Assembly: GCA_024291935.2 (NCBI GenBank)
Contig: CM044315.1
Span: 53,542,385 to 53,606,384 of the forward strand
Length of the DNA stretch: 64,000 nucleotides
Direction of reading: 5' to 3'
Source of the DNA: Okapia johnstoni
Taxonomy: Eukaryota; Chordata; Mammalia; Artiodactyla; Giraffidae
Under the pieces are notes generated by a model. It searched no databases. It saw nothing but the letters and a program-made list of their open reading frames with translations, and had not been told where the DNA came from. Numbering within the stretch: the first letter of the stretch is position 1; each line of letters begins with the position of its first letter. Shown here piece by piece: positions 45,662-56,690 of this stretch. The translations under genes were made by a program, and so were the position numbers.

Positions 45662-46423
45662 TGCTGGAGTCCAGCTCCGGCAGCCAGGGAATCGCCCTGA
45701 AGGGATGAACGGGGTCGGCGAATGATGCAGCCTCTCACTCACTTGGACTGCATGTTTATTTTAAGCATCAGGTTTTCTTTTATACTTTTACAAAAGCATT
45801 AGGTCAGAGGTATGACATCTTCAGTTTCCCCTCACCCATATTTACTGTCTCCATAAATCATTGCTGTCCTTCAGAGTTCCCTCTTAAGTGTCCTTGTGAT
45901 AACATTGTAACTCAAGTTTGTCTCTGGGCTGTATACCACATTCCTCAGTTTATTTCTTATCTCTCTCTAAATCCTGAGCTCATTAACTCCTAAAAAGACT
46001 TCTTTAGCTATTAGTATCTCTAAAATTCCTAGTCTCTATAAGCTATAGTAAAATACAACATACCTTACACTTTTAGCTTCTAACTATTCTTAATTATTCC
46101 TAACCCCTAAACTCAGCGAACTTGTTTTGCCATAAACATTTCCCTTACAAGCAGGTTTCAGATAACAATGTTTCCCATGGCCTCAAGGGGCAGCCTATGT
46201 GTTCATCCTGGAACATTCTTTGTAAAGGTCCTTGAACAAATGTCAATAGCTAACTTTATGGATTATAACATTCTTTCCAGCCACTCAACTGGAGGAAAGG
46301 ACAAGTCCGAGTCACAAGACCTAACTCCTTCATCCCGGGACCGTGCCTGCAGGATGAGGAGAAGGGGTTGGGGCCGTGCCTCCATTTTGTCAGTAATGCC
46401 TATCATGGCTCCCGACAGTAGAT
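45656..46423 (-). mobile_element. endogenous retrovirus solo LTR, antisense, 6-bp duplication
   Basis: 756 bp at 45662-46417 with the canonical TG...CA ends ('tgctgg' to 'ccgaca' on plus). Exact 6-bp duplication 'gtagat' at 45656-45661 and 46418-46423, the size made by beta-retrovirus-like (ERVK class) integrases. AATAAA on the minus strand at plus 45760-45755, about 95 bp from the LTR 3' end, gives the orientation. No internal retroviral genes, so it is a solo LTR left by recombination. It splits the BovB at 45661/46418. Confidence 0.93.
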
Positions 46424-46985
46424 GGTAACTGCAGCCATGAAATTAAGACACTTACTCCTAGGAAGGAAAATTATGACCAACCTAGACAGCATATTAAAAA
46501 GCAGAGACACTACTTTGCTGACAAAGGTATGTCTCATCAAGGCTATGGTATTTCCAGTAGTCATTTATGGATGTGAGAGTTGGATTGTGAAGAAGCTGAG
46601 CGCCGAAGAATTGATGCTTTTGAACTGTGGTGTTGGAGAAGACTCTTGAGAGTCCCTTGGACTGCAAGGAGATCCAACCAGTCCATCCTAAAGGAGATCA
46701 GTCCTGGGTGTTCATTGGAAGGACTGATGTTGAAGCTGAAACTCCAATACTTTGGCCACCTCATGCGAAGAGTTGACTCGTTGGAAAAGACCCTAATGCT
46801 GGGTAGGATTGGGGGCAGGAGAAGGAGACGACAGAGGATGAGATGGTTGGATGGCATCACTGACTCGATGGACATGGGTTTGGGTGGACTCCGGGAGTTG
46901 GTGATGGACAGAGAGGCCTGGCGTGCTGTAATTCATGGGGTTGCAAAGAGTTGGACATGACTGAGCGACTGAACTGAACTGAACT
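46418..46985 (+). mobile_element. BovB 3' half, second part, sense
   Basis: Resumes at 'gatggtaactgcagccatg' and ends 'gagcgactgaactgaactg'. The open piece 46580-46960 keeps [19 protein letters not shown] and [13 protein letters not shown], the polymerase C-terminus. Confidence 0.94.
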
Positions 46986-47981
46986 GATACATATAATGTA
47001 CACAGAACTCCATAAAAGTTCTGCAAATATACCTAATTACCATTGGAAAAAGGCTTATATCCTATTCTCCTTTGATTTTTTTCTTTAAATGTTTAATGTT
47101 TAATCTCTAAACAAATAAAGATTATTTTATTTACTGCTTACTAAATTGACTCATTTACCTGATTTAATCTATTCTAAAATAGACTCCTGCTGCTTCAGGT
47201 CATTTTTTTGACTATAACCTAGAACCTATCTATAATTATTTTGAAAGACTGCAGTGACCTGACCTCAATGTCTCTGAATTGAAGAATCATCTCTTTCTGA
47301 AGTGAATTTATTTTTCCATATATATATATATGTATATATATATTTCCTCAAGAAAAAATCTTAAAATTATAAATGTGAACACTTTCTCAGTTATTACTTT
47401 GTTCTCTTGGCTTTATTCCTCTTAATGCATCTTCAAAATATTTAGTTTTCATTATTATATCCTTAAAGTGTCAAATTAACTTTCATACATTTCAGTATTT
47501 GCTTACTCTCAAACTTTACCTTTTGTTTGTAACAGGACATTTATATTCCTTTGGACTAGGTCTGGTAGTTATATATATGGGAATGAGCTTTGTGGTGAAT
47601 GACTTGTTTGACAATCAGAAACATAAGGTTATTTTTCCCATTCTTCCTCTCTTAAGACACTTTAAATCGTTCTGGCTCCATTTGCTCTATTTAGACTACT
47701 GTATTTTCTATTGATGCTTTTCTTTCTTGTGTATCTTATTTTCAGATTTGAACATTTCATTCATTTACCAAAGTAATTAACAATATCTGATAAAATATTT
47801 CCTCACATTCCTTCAAAATATATCTGGATTCATGTTAAGATAATATGATATATCTTTATATCATATGAATATATAGAGAGATGTATAAAATTACCTATAT
47901 TTCTTTCTAATCTCTTCTACACTGTTCTTTTCAAGATCTCCTGTTTTGGATATTGAATTTGACCTATTGTCGGTAATAGAA
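46986..47981. other. no recognised feature; (TA)n
   Basis: AT-rich with a (TA)n run at about 47318-47342. No repeat assigned. Confidence 0.42.
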
Positions 47982-48370
47982 AAACTTATGATCAGTTCAG
48001 TTCAGTTGCTCAGTCGTGTTCAACACTTTGTGACCCCATAGGCTGCAGCACGCCAGGCTTCCCTGTCCATCACCAACTCCCAGAGCTTGCTGAAACTCAA
48101 GTCCATTGAGTCAGTGATGCCATCCAACCATCTCATCCTCTGTTGTCCCCTTCTCCTCCTGTCTTCAATCTTTCCCAGCATCAGGGTCTTTTCAAATGAG
48201 TCAGCTCTTTGCATCAGATGGCCAAAGTATTGGAGTTTCAGCTTCAGCATCACTCCTTCCAGTGAATATTCAGAACTGATTTCCTTTAGGATTGACTGGT
48301 TTGCTCTCCTTGCAGTCCAAGGGACTCTCAAGAGTCTTCTCCAAAACCATATTTGAAATGAAACTTATGA
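47982..48370 (-). mobile_element. BovB 3' end, antisense, 10-bp duplication
   Basis: Insert 47992-48360: reversed tail 'tcagttcagttcagttgct' to 'gtcttctccaaaacca'. Exact duplication 'aaacttatga' at 47982-47991 and 48361-48370. Confidence 0.92.
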
Positions 48371-49113
48371 AATGTGGTGAATTTGGATGCCCTACAAGTA
48401 GATAAGAAGATAGACACTGACTTATCGAACTTGTTTGCTTTCTAGTTTTAAATAGATTACTTGATGTAATGTTAAAGATTTTCTCATATAGTACTTTTAT
48501 CTTCTACTAGGATGTACCTTCGAGTTGTCATTGTTATATATACTTTTGACCATTTGAGATTTGGAAGAGTAGAAGATTTTAATGTTGCAGAATTTTAATT
48601 CAAGTTGTGTTGCGATGAATGAGATAAAAATAATGTTGAAAAGGTAAAAATCTTCAAGCATTATATAATTGTGAATACCTAACAGTATGGTTCTTAGCAG
48701 TGTCAACACAATTATGCTACATTTTGCTGTAGAATATAAAGTTTTTTTTAGGGAATTCTGTTTAACTCGACTTTTTTTTAAGTATGAGTTAAATTGATCT
48801 TTTATATTTATGCTGAAGTCACTTAATATTATTTAAGAAAATGTTGTACATTTATTTCAACTTTATCCTTCAATATTTATATTAATATATTCAAATAATA
48901 TGTAAGCCAGAGTTAGTGAGTCTATCAGTCATGGCTCAGTCAGGGAAGCTAGAGCAATGCTAGTTATTTTAAACAGATATGATAAAAATAAATGATATAC
49001 AAATGTACTGAAAAGGTTAGAATAGGAAAAAAGGGAATATGAGATAATCCAGAGATAATCCAGAGGGGAAAAAAGTTGTGAAGAGAGAACAAGAGTGAAT
49101 TTGACGCACCTGT
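48371..49113. other. unassigned; 48920-49530 possibly an old repeat around the SINE
   Basis: Both sides of the SINE at 49126 read like one older interspersed repeat ('tagagcaatgctagttattt' before; 'gcccttaggaatacatgac' after), but I cannot name the family. Confidence 0.3.
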
Positions 49114-49366
49114 GCTCACTTGCAGGGGCTTCCCAGATGGCTCAGTGGTAAAAATAATCTGCCTGCCAGTGCAAGAGGCTCAGGAGCCTCCAGTTAGACC
49201 TCTAGGTTGGTAACATCCCCTGAAGGAGGAAATGGCAGCCCATTCCAGTATTCTTGCCAGGAGAATCCCATGAATAGAGGAGCCTGGCAGACTACAGTCC
49301 ATATAGTTGCAATGAATCTGACATGACTCAGTGACTGAGCATGCATGTGCACATGCTCGCTTGCAG
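49114..49366 (+). mobile_element. BOV-tA SINE, sense, 12-bp duplication (one mismatch)
   Basis: SINE 49126-49354 ('gggcttcccagatggctca' to the tail 'gactgagcatgcatgtgca'). Flanks 'gctcacttgcag' (49114-49125) and 'gctcgcttgcag' (49355-49366) match in 11 of 12 positions. Confidence 0.92.
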
Positions 49367-50098
49367 ACTGCTGAGTAGTTGCCTAAACCACAGTATATAA
49401 TGGAGTGGACTAGATAGCTACTGCTTGCCCTTAGGAATACATGACCTAGTAGGTTTCCCAAAAGCAAAATAAGTGCAGATTCATATGTACATTACTGGGT
49501 ATGCTTTGAAAATGTAGAACTGTAGAGTGCAGCTTTGAAAAACAGTTTCATCTCCATCTGTTTCTCATGTTTGAATCTACTGCAGGAAACAGGCATGTTG
49601 GCTGATACTTAGGATAGATCCTTTGACTTCTCAATATGATTTAAAGAAAAAAAAAAAGTGTCCTGGTCATATTTATTCAGAAATCATGTGCATGTTAGGA
49701 GCTAATGTGTCTACTATTCCTAAGCAAGTGTAATTGATACAATTCCAAATATTATTCCCTTAGTTTAGGTGTGTCTTGAAGTTGTAGTCTGTTGCGGGAA
49801 GGAGAGACTGAGGATTGCCAGGTGACTTTGATTTCTCTATTTCCTACTCTAGTGCTTATGTGATTTCTGAACTTTCCAGAATTGATGAGAGAGATGATAG
49901 GCTGAGAAGAGATATGAAGTAAAGAAATTGCTTTTTGCCTTGTGCTATTATGTTCTGATATCAGTGTTTTCTGTGCTTGGCAGATCTTCAAAACTAATAC
50001 TTTCTTGAATGTTTTCCTTGGACATATCTGTGCTGAGAATATCCACAGATACTCCCTCTTATGCAGGATATACATTCTTTCACTGAATTCTTTTGACT
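49367..50098. other. no recognised feature
   Basis: Unassigned. A run of about 13 A at 49647-49659. Confidence 0.4.
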
Positions 50099-50540
50099 TT
50101 AGTTGTTCAATTGTTAAGTGGTGTTCCACAATTTGCAACCCCATGGACTATAGCACCCCAGGCTTCCTTTCACTGTCTCCTGGAATTTACTCAAATTTGT
50201 GTCCATTGAGTCGGTGATGCTATTGAACATTCTCATCCTCTGTTGTCCCCTTCCCCTCCTGCCTTCAGTCTTTCCCAGCATCAAGGTTTTTTCCAATGAG
50301 TTGGATCTTTGCATCAGTGGCCAAAGTTTTGGAGCTTCAACTTCAGCATCGGTCTTTGCAATGAATATTTGGGGTTGATTTCCATTAGGATTGATTGGTT
50401 TGATATCCTTGCAGTCCAAAGAATTCTTGAGATTCACCTTCACAATTTGGAAGCATCAGTTCTTTAGCACTCAGTCTTCTTTATGGTCCAGCTCTCAAAT
50501 CCTTACATGACTACTAGCAAAATCATAGCTTTTGACTTTA
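50099..50540 (-). mobile_element. older BovB 3' part, antisense
   Basis: 'ttagttgttcaattgttaag' (reversed tail) to 'catgactactagcaaaatc'. It is the most diverged BovB in the window, with many substitutions and small gaps compared with the copies at 21 and 48 kb. Confidence 0.88.
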
Positions 50541-51087
50541 CCTCTCATTCTATAGTTTCTTTAGGCTCACCATGACCCTAGAAGCAGTATCTTAAGTTAG
50601 AACACCTCTAAGTTTTCCCAGGCTGTTTTTTTTTTATCTTCATCATGGTCTACAAATGGTTCAATTGATGTACTTATGCCCCTTTGTTCTGACAACCTCC
50701 AGAAGTGTTAAAAATTCCTTACCTGGCCACTTTAGCAGCTTCTGCTATTTGAGGAATATAGGAGATGCAATGTATTTCCTTTGTATCTGTGGCTCAAAGA
50801 CTCCATTCACTCTGAGGGTTGAAGGCCCTTTCACCTTATATGAAGTCAAAAGATGCATGTCTTAAACCTGCAAGCATTTCTCACACACACACAAAAAAAC
50901 CCTCCCCCAGTGTCTACAACATCAACCATTAGTTGATTGCTGCTTGAAAGCAATAGCACAAAGATGGCTTAGCATCTCAGTTTGGAACATCAGTGTGCCT
51001 TGTCATTCATGCTTTAGTCCTCAGTCTTTGAATATGCAAACAATTTGAGAAGGAAAACATCCTGTTTTAAGAGAATTTACAGTTTTG
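50541..51087. other. no recognised feature
   Basis: T9 run at about 50627 and a short CA run at about 50882. No repeat assigned. Confidence 0.4.
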
Positions 51088-51346
51088 TAAATTGGAGCTG
51101 AAGCTCCAATACTTTGGCCACCTGATGTGAAGAACTGACTCATTGGAAAAGACCCTGATGCTGGGAAAGATTGAAGGCAGGAGGAGGAGGGGACAACAGA
51201 GGATGAGATGGTTGGATGACATCACCGACTCGATGGGCATGAGATTGAGCAGGCTCTGGGAGATGGTGAAGGACAGGGAAGCCTGGCACGCTGCAGTCCA
51301 TGGGGTCACAAAGAGTCGGACATGACTGAGCAACTGAACTGAACTG
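51088..51346 (+). mobile_element. BovB 3' end, sense
   Basis: 'gagctgaagctccaatact' to 'gagcaactgaactgaactg'. 259 bp, low divergence. No clear target duplication found. Confidence 0.92.
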
Positions 51347-53659
51347 ACTGACAATTTTTCAAAGACAAAAGAAAAACAGAAGGAAAAGACATGGGTTAAA
51401 CTGATGTAAAAAGAAGAAACATTAAAATCCTCAATATTTGTAATAAAGAGAGCAAAACAGAACAGATATTTATTAACTTAATATTAAACATGTGAAGAAG
51501 TCCTCTAAATCCTTGCAAAGTGTGCTGGAAGAGTAGCTAAAGGGATGTAAACAGAAAATAAAGGACACATGGTTGGGGTGGTAAGATTGGCATTCAACTG
51601 ATTTCAAGAAAGTGGTAGAATTCCTTGCTTGCCAATCTATTACAAACAAGTAGAAAACAAAGATTTGATGGCCAAAGCTAAACTGGTATGCATATGGTTT
51701 ATTTTCAATTATTTCATGCTTAATTTAACTTTTTGATTAAAAAAGTGCTATGTTATCTGTAGGGAAATTGGTATTCTCAGGAAAAATGCCTTTTTTGAAA
51801 CAAATTTAAGTTAGAACACTGAAGTACCATTGACTGCTTGAAGCATATTGACATGTGAATGAACCTAAACAGAAACCAGATTATTAAACTGTTATAATCA
51901 GAGGCATAAGACTGTTTTGTCTTTACTTTAACTCATGGTCTTTAGTGGTGAGGGGAATGTTGAAGATTCTGAAAATGATGTCCTGGAAATAGTTACGAGG
52001 TGTTGTTTGAGTTGGATTCAATACTTCACCAAATTTAAAGTGCTTTTTTCATAATTTCAATTGGAGTTTTCTTTTGTATTCATTATAATCTGCACACACT
52101 TAGTCACATATTTCATTACAAGAACCTTGTAATAATCATTAGTCTTCTTTCTTGCATGTGTATGCATACACACACACACACACAGTTTCTTTCCTTTTGA
52201 GAAGGTTCAGGGTTGATGGACTTGTTCTCTGATTTTTTTTGTCGGTGCTCTTACTGAACTTGCCAATTTAACTGCCGAGAGTTAGCAGCTGACAAATTCA
52301 TCATAATCAGCATCTATTCCATTTCCATTTTATACTCAAGGTCTATTGTTGCCAATTCATTCAAGAAGGTGTTTTCATTTAAGTGGTGCTTAAGTGCTGG
52401 CTCTGTGCACTGTGAATGCAGTCCTCCTAGGGAATTATTCTGTAGAATGGTTCATTCTATGTGATTCTAGGCTACTGTGATGCTCTTGTCTATTTCAAAT
52501 TCATCTGAGAATTTTCTTTCTCTAATTCAAGAAGTGTTTATCGGGCTTGAACTATCCTCCAGCACTTTGTGAGCCACTGTGTGGTATTCAGAGGAAGATT
52601 TTGACAAAGTCTTTGCCATCAAGGAGTTCCATATGTATTTTTGATTTGACAGTTATAGTATGTAGTAGACAATCTATATGTAAATATTAAGTGTGAAAAT
52701 ATTCAGTAGTTTATCAGGAAGTAAAATTATGGAAGTTTTTTATGCCTTAATATCTTATTTTTTTCATCTGCTTATGTGTCTAGCAATTATGCTTTGCAGC
52801 TGTGTGTATTGAATACTTTCTTTACCTCGGGGTATATAGGAAACCTGTTTCTGAGTTAAATGCCTACAACCAGCATTTTATTTCATCAGAACCTCTTCTT
52901 AAATATTTACCAGAATTACTGATGATTATTAATTCAAGAAAAAATGAATGTCTTTCGACTCCTTTGATCATAAAATAATTCCATATTTCTATGCATCTGA
53001 AGATCTGCTCTCCACATTCTTGACATGCTATTGGTGTTTTGTACTTAATACAAAAAGATAGTCCTTGAGTCTTTATTACTTGATATCATATCATCAAGTT
53101 GCTGAGTTTCTCTATCATGCTTTATATCCTTCAGGGATTCTGCACAGTAGAAAATCCAAAATCCTTTTTGTCTTCTTGATCACAATATTGAGCTGGTGTC
53201 CAGGAACATAAAGGATTACGTTTTTGTTTTTTTTTCTTTTTTCCTTGAACATTTAACTGGGTTCTTATCGTCAAATGAAAAATAGATTAATGTTGGAAAA
53301 TTGTAGATGCCTGATGAAATGTAATTCTTCATTTTATAGTCTTATAAATATCTCAGTTTCTTTTATTTTCCTGTTATTTCTAGCTTGATCTTCTGTCTGG
53401 ACATCTACAATAGCCACTCCATATCCATTAATGCATCCTTTGTCTTTCTTACATATTGTTCTCTCTGAAATGAAGAAAGGTCCATGTACCTTACCTGCTT
53501 GGAAACCTGAATGGCTTCTCCAAATTTAGAGGAAAGAAATTACCTTCCTTACCATAATATTCACATTCCTTCAACATCAGACAATCACTGTTATCATCTA
53601 CATATACTAAATGTATTTTAGTTTAGTATCTTAACATGTACTAAACTCGAATCATGTTG
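51347..53659. other. repeat-poor DNA; one (AC)n
   Basis: 2.3 kb in which only a short (AC)n at about 52168-52184 stands out. No gene-like frame. Confidence 0.45.
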
Positions 53660-54000
53660 CATGACTTGATGTTTTCTGAATTTTTCGCAATCTATCCCAC
53701 CTCCATGTGTTGATTCATTGTGTTCTGTTTGCCTGAGATGGCCTTTCCCTACATTGTTACCCAATAAGATCCTAACAATTTTTCAAAGTTTAGGTCAGAT
53801 TCTACTGCCTTTAGTCTTAGGGAAAATTTCCCTTTTAAGTACCCACAATTTATTTTGTTTCTATTCATATTAAAGAATATATCATACTCTGACTCACATG
53901 ATTGTTAGATGTAAGTGTTCTTATCCTCCCTCAAGAACATAGCCATATCTGCACTGGTAGGCAGTGCCTTCTGTTTGGTGTTACATTGGAATCTCTTTAT
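53660..54000 (+). mobile_element. L2 3' part, sense
   Basis: L2 words in order: 'gttctgtttgcctgagatgg', 'ttcaaagtttaggtcagat', 'cctttagtcttagggaaaat', 'agtgttcttatcctccctca'. Old and diverged. Confidence 0.55.
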
Positions 54001-54361
54001 TTTATTAAAATACGTTGAATCATGGAATATTGGTAATAATGTCTTTCCTGTATTTTTCTAATGTTGTTTCTTGTAATACAAAGATCTTTGAAGGCTTTAC
54101 TTCAATTATCATCAGTGCTCATCAATGAAGTGATTATTTTAAAAAGATTACATGCTTTTGGAAACAGAGATGATCTCTTTCATTTTTGTACACCAATGTG
54201 TTTTGAGCAGAAATCATTTTCAGATGGAGATATTATATAAGTTATATTTTTAAAAAATTTACTGTTCTTGCACATTAACTGATGGAAGGCAGAACACAAT
54301 GTCACAGCTGAATCTCCTAACATACAGAATAGTTCCTTTGACATTGGAAACTACTTTTTAT

Positions 54362-54500
54362 TGAGGCATCATGGCTTAGTGGAAGGGATATAAACTTCCC
54401 ATGGGAATAGATTCAGTTCCAATCTCAGCTTAACCGTATTACTCTATGATTTGTTATTTAATGAAATATAATGATGTTATTTATGTATATAATGCTTTGC
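54362..54500 (+). mobile_element. MIR SINE 5' half, sense
   Basis: 'gaggcatcatggcttagtgg', 'tagattcagttccaatctca' match the MIR head region. Diverged. Confidence 0.6.
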
Positions 54501-54540
54501 AACCTGTTATTTAATACTTCATCATGGGTATTTATCCTTG

Positions 54541-56186
54541 CCAGTGCATGCAGAGCTAGCTCATCCTTATTTATCACTACAGAAATTCAATGGATGTAAC
54601 AGACTTATTTAAAGGTTTTTCTAAGAGGGGAGCCACTTAGAAAGCATTGACAGCTTCACTTTGATTCATACTTTAAACCTTTTAAACCTTAATGCACTAC
54701 TTACCGGTTATGTGACACCTTTGCTAAGGTCTGACATGGGAAAACATAGTATTTAGAAAATTGCAAAGAATTACGAATGCTAGAAAATATTTAGCAAAAG
54801 AAAGTTTTAGCCTTTGTATAATAAGGGAATACTACCAGCAGGTGGCAGCAAATTTGAGTAGTAATCAAACTCCAAAATCAGTGCTTTGTTAATTATAGTT
54901 GGCTCAGGGAGCAAATAACCTGGTAAATATTATATCCTGGAATTACACTCTGTGTTATATTGTTACATATTGCAGTATTATATAAAAATGAAATAATACG
55001 TGTGCCACCCAAAATGAAAATACATCAGGTGGTCTTAAACTATATTTTGAATTTCTTTCTATTAAATATCTTTCTATGCCTATATTTTATTCAAATCTTT
55101 TGTCCTTGAGTCAGTCTCGTTTCCTGGATTTTATGCTTATCACAGTTGATTTTAAAACTATAGATTTAAAATAAATATCCAGATACAAATTGTTTACCAC
55201 AAAGATGTTGAAGCAGCAAGATACTGTAGTAGGCAAGAACACAAACTAGCATCACCATCACCTTTGTACCATCGAATAGATCTGATGTGTGTCTGAAAAA
55301 TCGCTGATTTTCTTAGTAAGTAAAAAAATATTATCTACATCGTCCATTTTAAAAAGCTCTCATTTTACTATGTTTTCCTCTACTTTGGTGGTATATACTT
55401 TAAATTAATATACACTTAATTATAGCTGGCCTTTTTAATAAGCAAAAGAGAGAATTAAGTGTGCTGCTTATTTGCAGTTATTTGGCCTTATTTACAGAAT
55501 CTTTAATTTTTGTCTTATAACTAGCTTTAAAGTTGAGAGAAACAATTTAGAAATGTATATATATATATATTCCTTTTGCACATCCTAATAGCATAACATG
55601 ATACAATTTTTAAATAGACATTTAATTTTCAATTTGTGTAATTTAATACAGCTTTTAACTGTGACCTAGTATGTCATGTGTGCATTTTGTGCTGCACCAT
55701 AGCATTAGAAGGCACAGAACTATGTAATAATTTGTGAAATTCAGATGTTAAATGTTTATTGGGAATGCTTCATACACGTTTCTGTAGAGATCTTGCATTT
55801 TAAGACTAAATTCATTTCTATATAAGTAAATAATTTATATGGAATATCTAAATAATCAGACTAGGAAGAAAGTTTACTATACACATTTCTTTTATAACAG
55901 CTTTACATCTGGGCTCACTGAAATGTACTAAATCAGAGTACCAGTTTACTAATTGTGAATTGTTTTCATGGTATTTGAAAGAGTCAAACATTTATAGTAT
56001 TTGGGAAAACAACTTTTGAATCATGTACCTTAAAGATTTTCAACTGTGATGCAAACTTACATTTGAAGTTATTCATAGATTGCAATTGCTTACATTTAAA
56101 GTTATTCCTAAGTTCCCATCTGTGATTTGTGAAACTACTGTAAAACAATGAGTGGGGACAAGGGAATAACTCTCCCGAGAGATGTG
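54541..56186. other. repeat-poor DNA
   Basis: No young repeat. A perfect match to the CTCF core consensus lies at 54835-54849 and an (AT)n run at about 55554-55571. Confidence 0.45.
54835..54849 (+). promoter_or_regulatory. candidate CTCF binding site
   Basis: CCAGCAGGTGGCAGC fits the CTCF core consensus CCASYAGRKGGCRSY at all 15 positions, in forward orientation. It lies in DNA that I do not recognise as a repeat. Binding in cells cannot be known from sequence. Confidence 0.6.
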
Positions 56187-56402
56187 TGCTCTGCTTAGTT
56201 GCTCAGTCATGTCCTTTGCCACCCCATGGACTGTAGCCCACCACCAAGCTCCTCTGTCTATGGGATTGCCCAGGCAAATATACTGGAGAGGGTTGCCATT
56301 TCCTTCTCCAGGGATCTTCCCAACCTAGGGATCAAACTTGCATCTCTTGAGTCTCCTGCATTACAGGTGAATTCTTTACCACTGCACTACCTGGGAAGCC
56401 TG
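56187..56402 (-). mobile_element. BOV-tA SINE, antisense
   Basis: Reversed tail 'gctcagtcatgtcctttgc', body 'gcaaatatactggagaggg', head 'cactgcactacctgggaagc'. Confidence 0.9.
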
Positions 56403-56506
56403 GGAAAGCTAAAAATTCTCCTAAGCAAGGATCAGATGAGCTTTCACAAATTATTTTAACTTTCTAGTCTGTTTTCTCATAAGTAAAGGTGTATTGTAAA
56501 AGAACC

Positions 56507-56690
56507 TAAGCTCATAAAGAATCCGCCTGCTAAGGAGACACAAGAGACTTGGGTTCAATCCCTCGGTTGGGAAGAGCTCCTGGAGTAGGGAATGGCAAAC
56601 CACTCCAGTATGCTTGCCTGGAAGATTCCATAGACAAAGCAGCCTGGCAAGCTACAGTCGATGGGACTGCAAAGAGTTGAATGAAATAAT
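56507..56690 (+). mobile_element. BOV-tA SINE, sense, head partly lost
   Basis: Starts at 'taagctcataaagaatccg', then 'gggttcaatccctcggttg', body 'tatgcttgcctggaagatt', end 'tgcaaagagttgaatg'. Diverged. Confidence 0.85.

Larger units (their letters stand above)
42716..46985. mobile_element. nearly full-length BovB with inverted 5' half
   Basis: The 5' half is antisense (about 42716/42733-44558) and the 3' half sense (44559-45661 and 46418-46985). The two halves meet exactly where they are continuous in a normal BovB: the antisense part ends, at its left, with the reverse of 'aacatttcatgcaaa', and the sense part begins 'gcaaagatgggctc'. This is the twin-priming type of 5' inversion. Without the later SINE and LTR insertions it adds up to about 3.4 kb, close to a complete element. 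Confidence 0.88.

Noticed and set aside
38838..50864. Shared 17-mer 'aaaagatgcatgtctta' at 38838 and 50848, each downstream of an antisense BovB
   Set aside because: The flanks do not align. One match of this length in a 64-kb AT-rich window can occur by chance.
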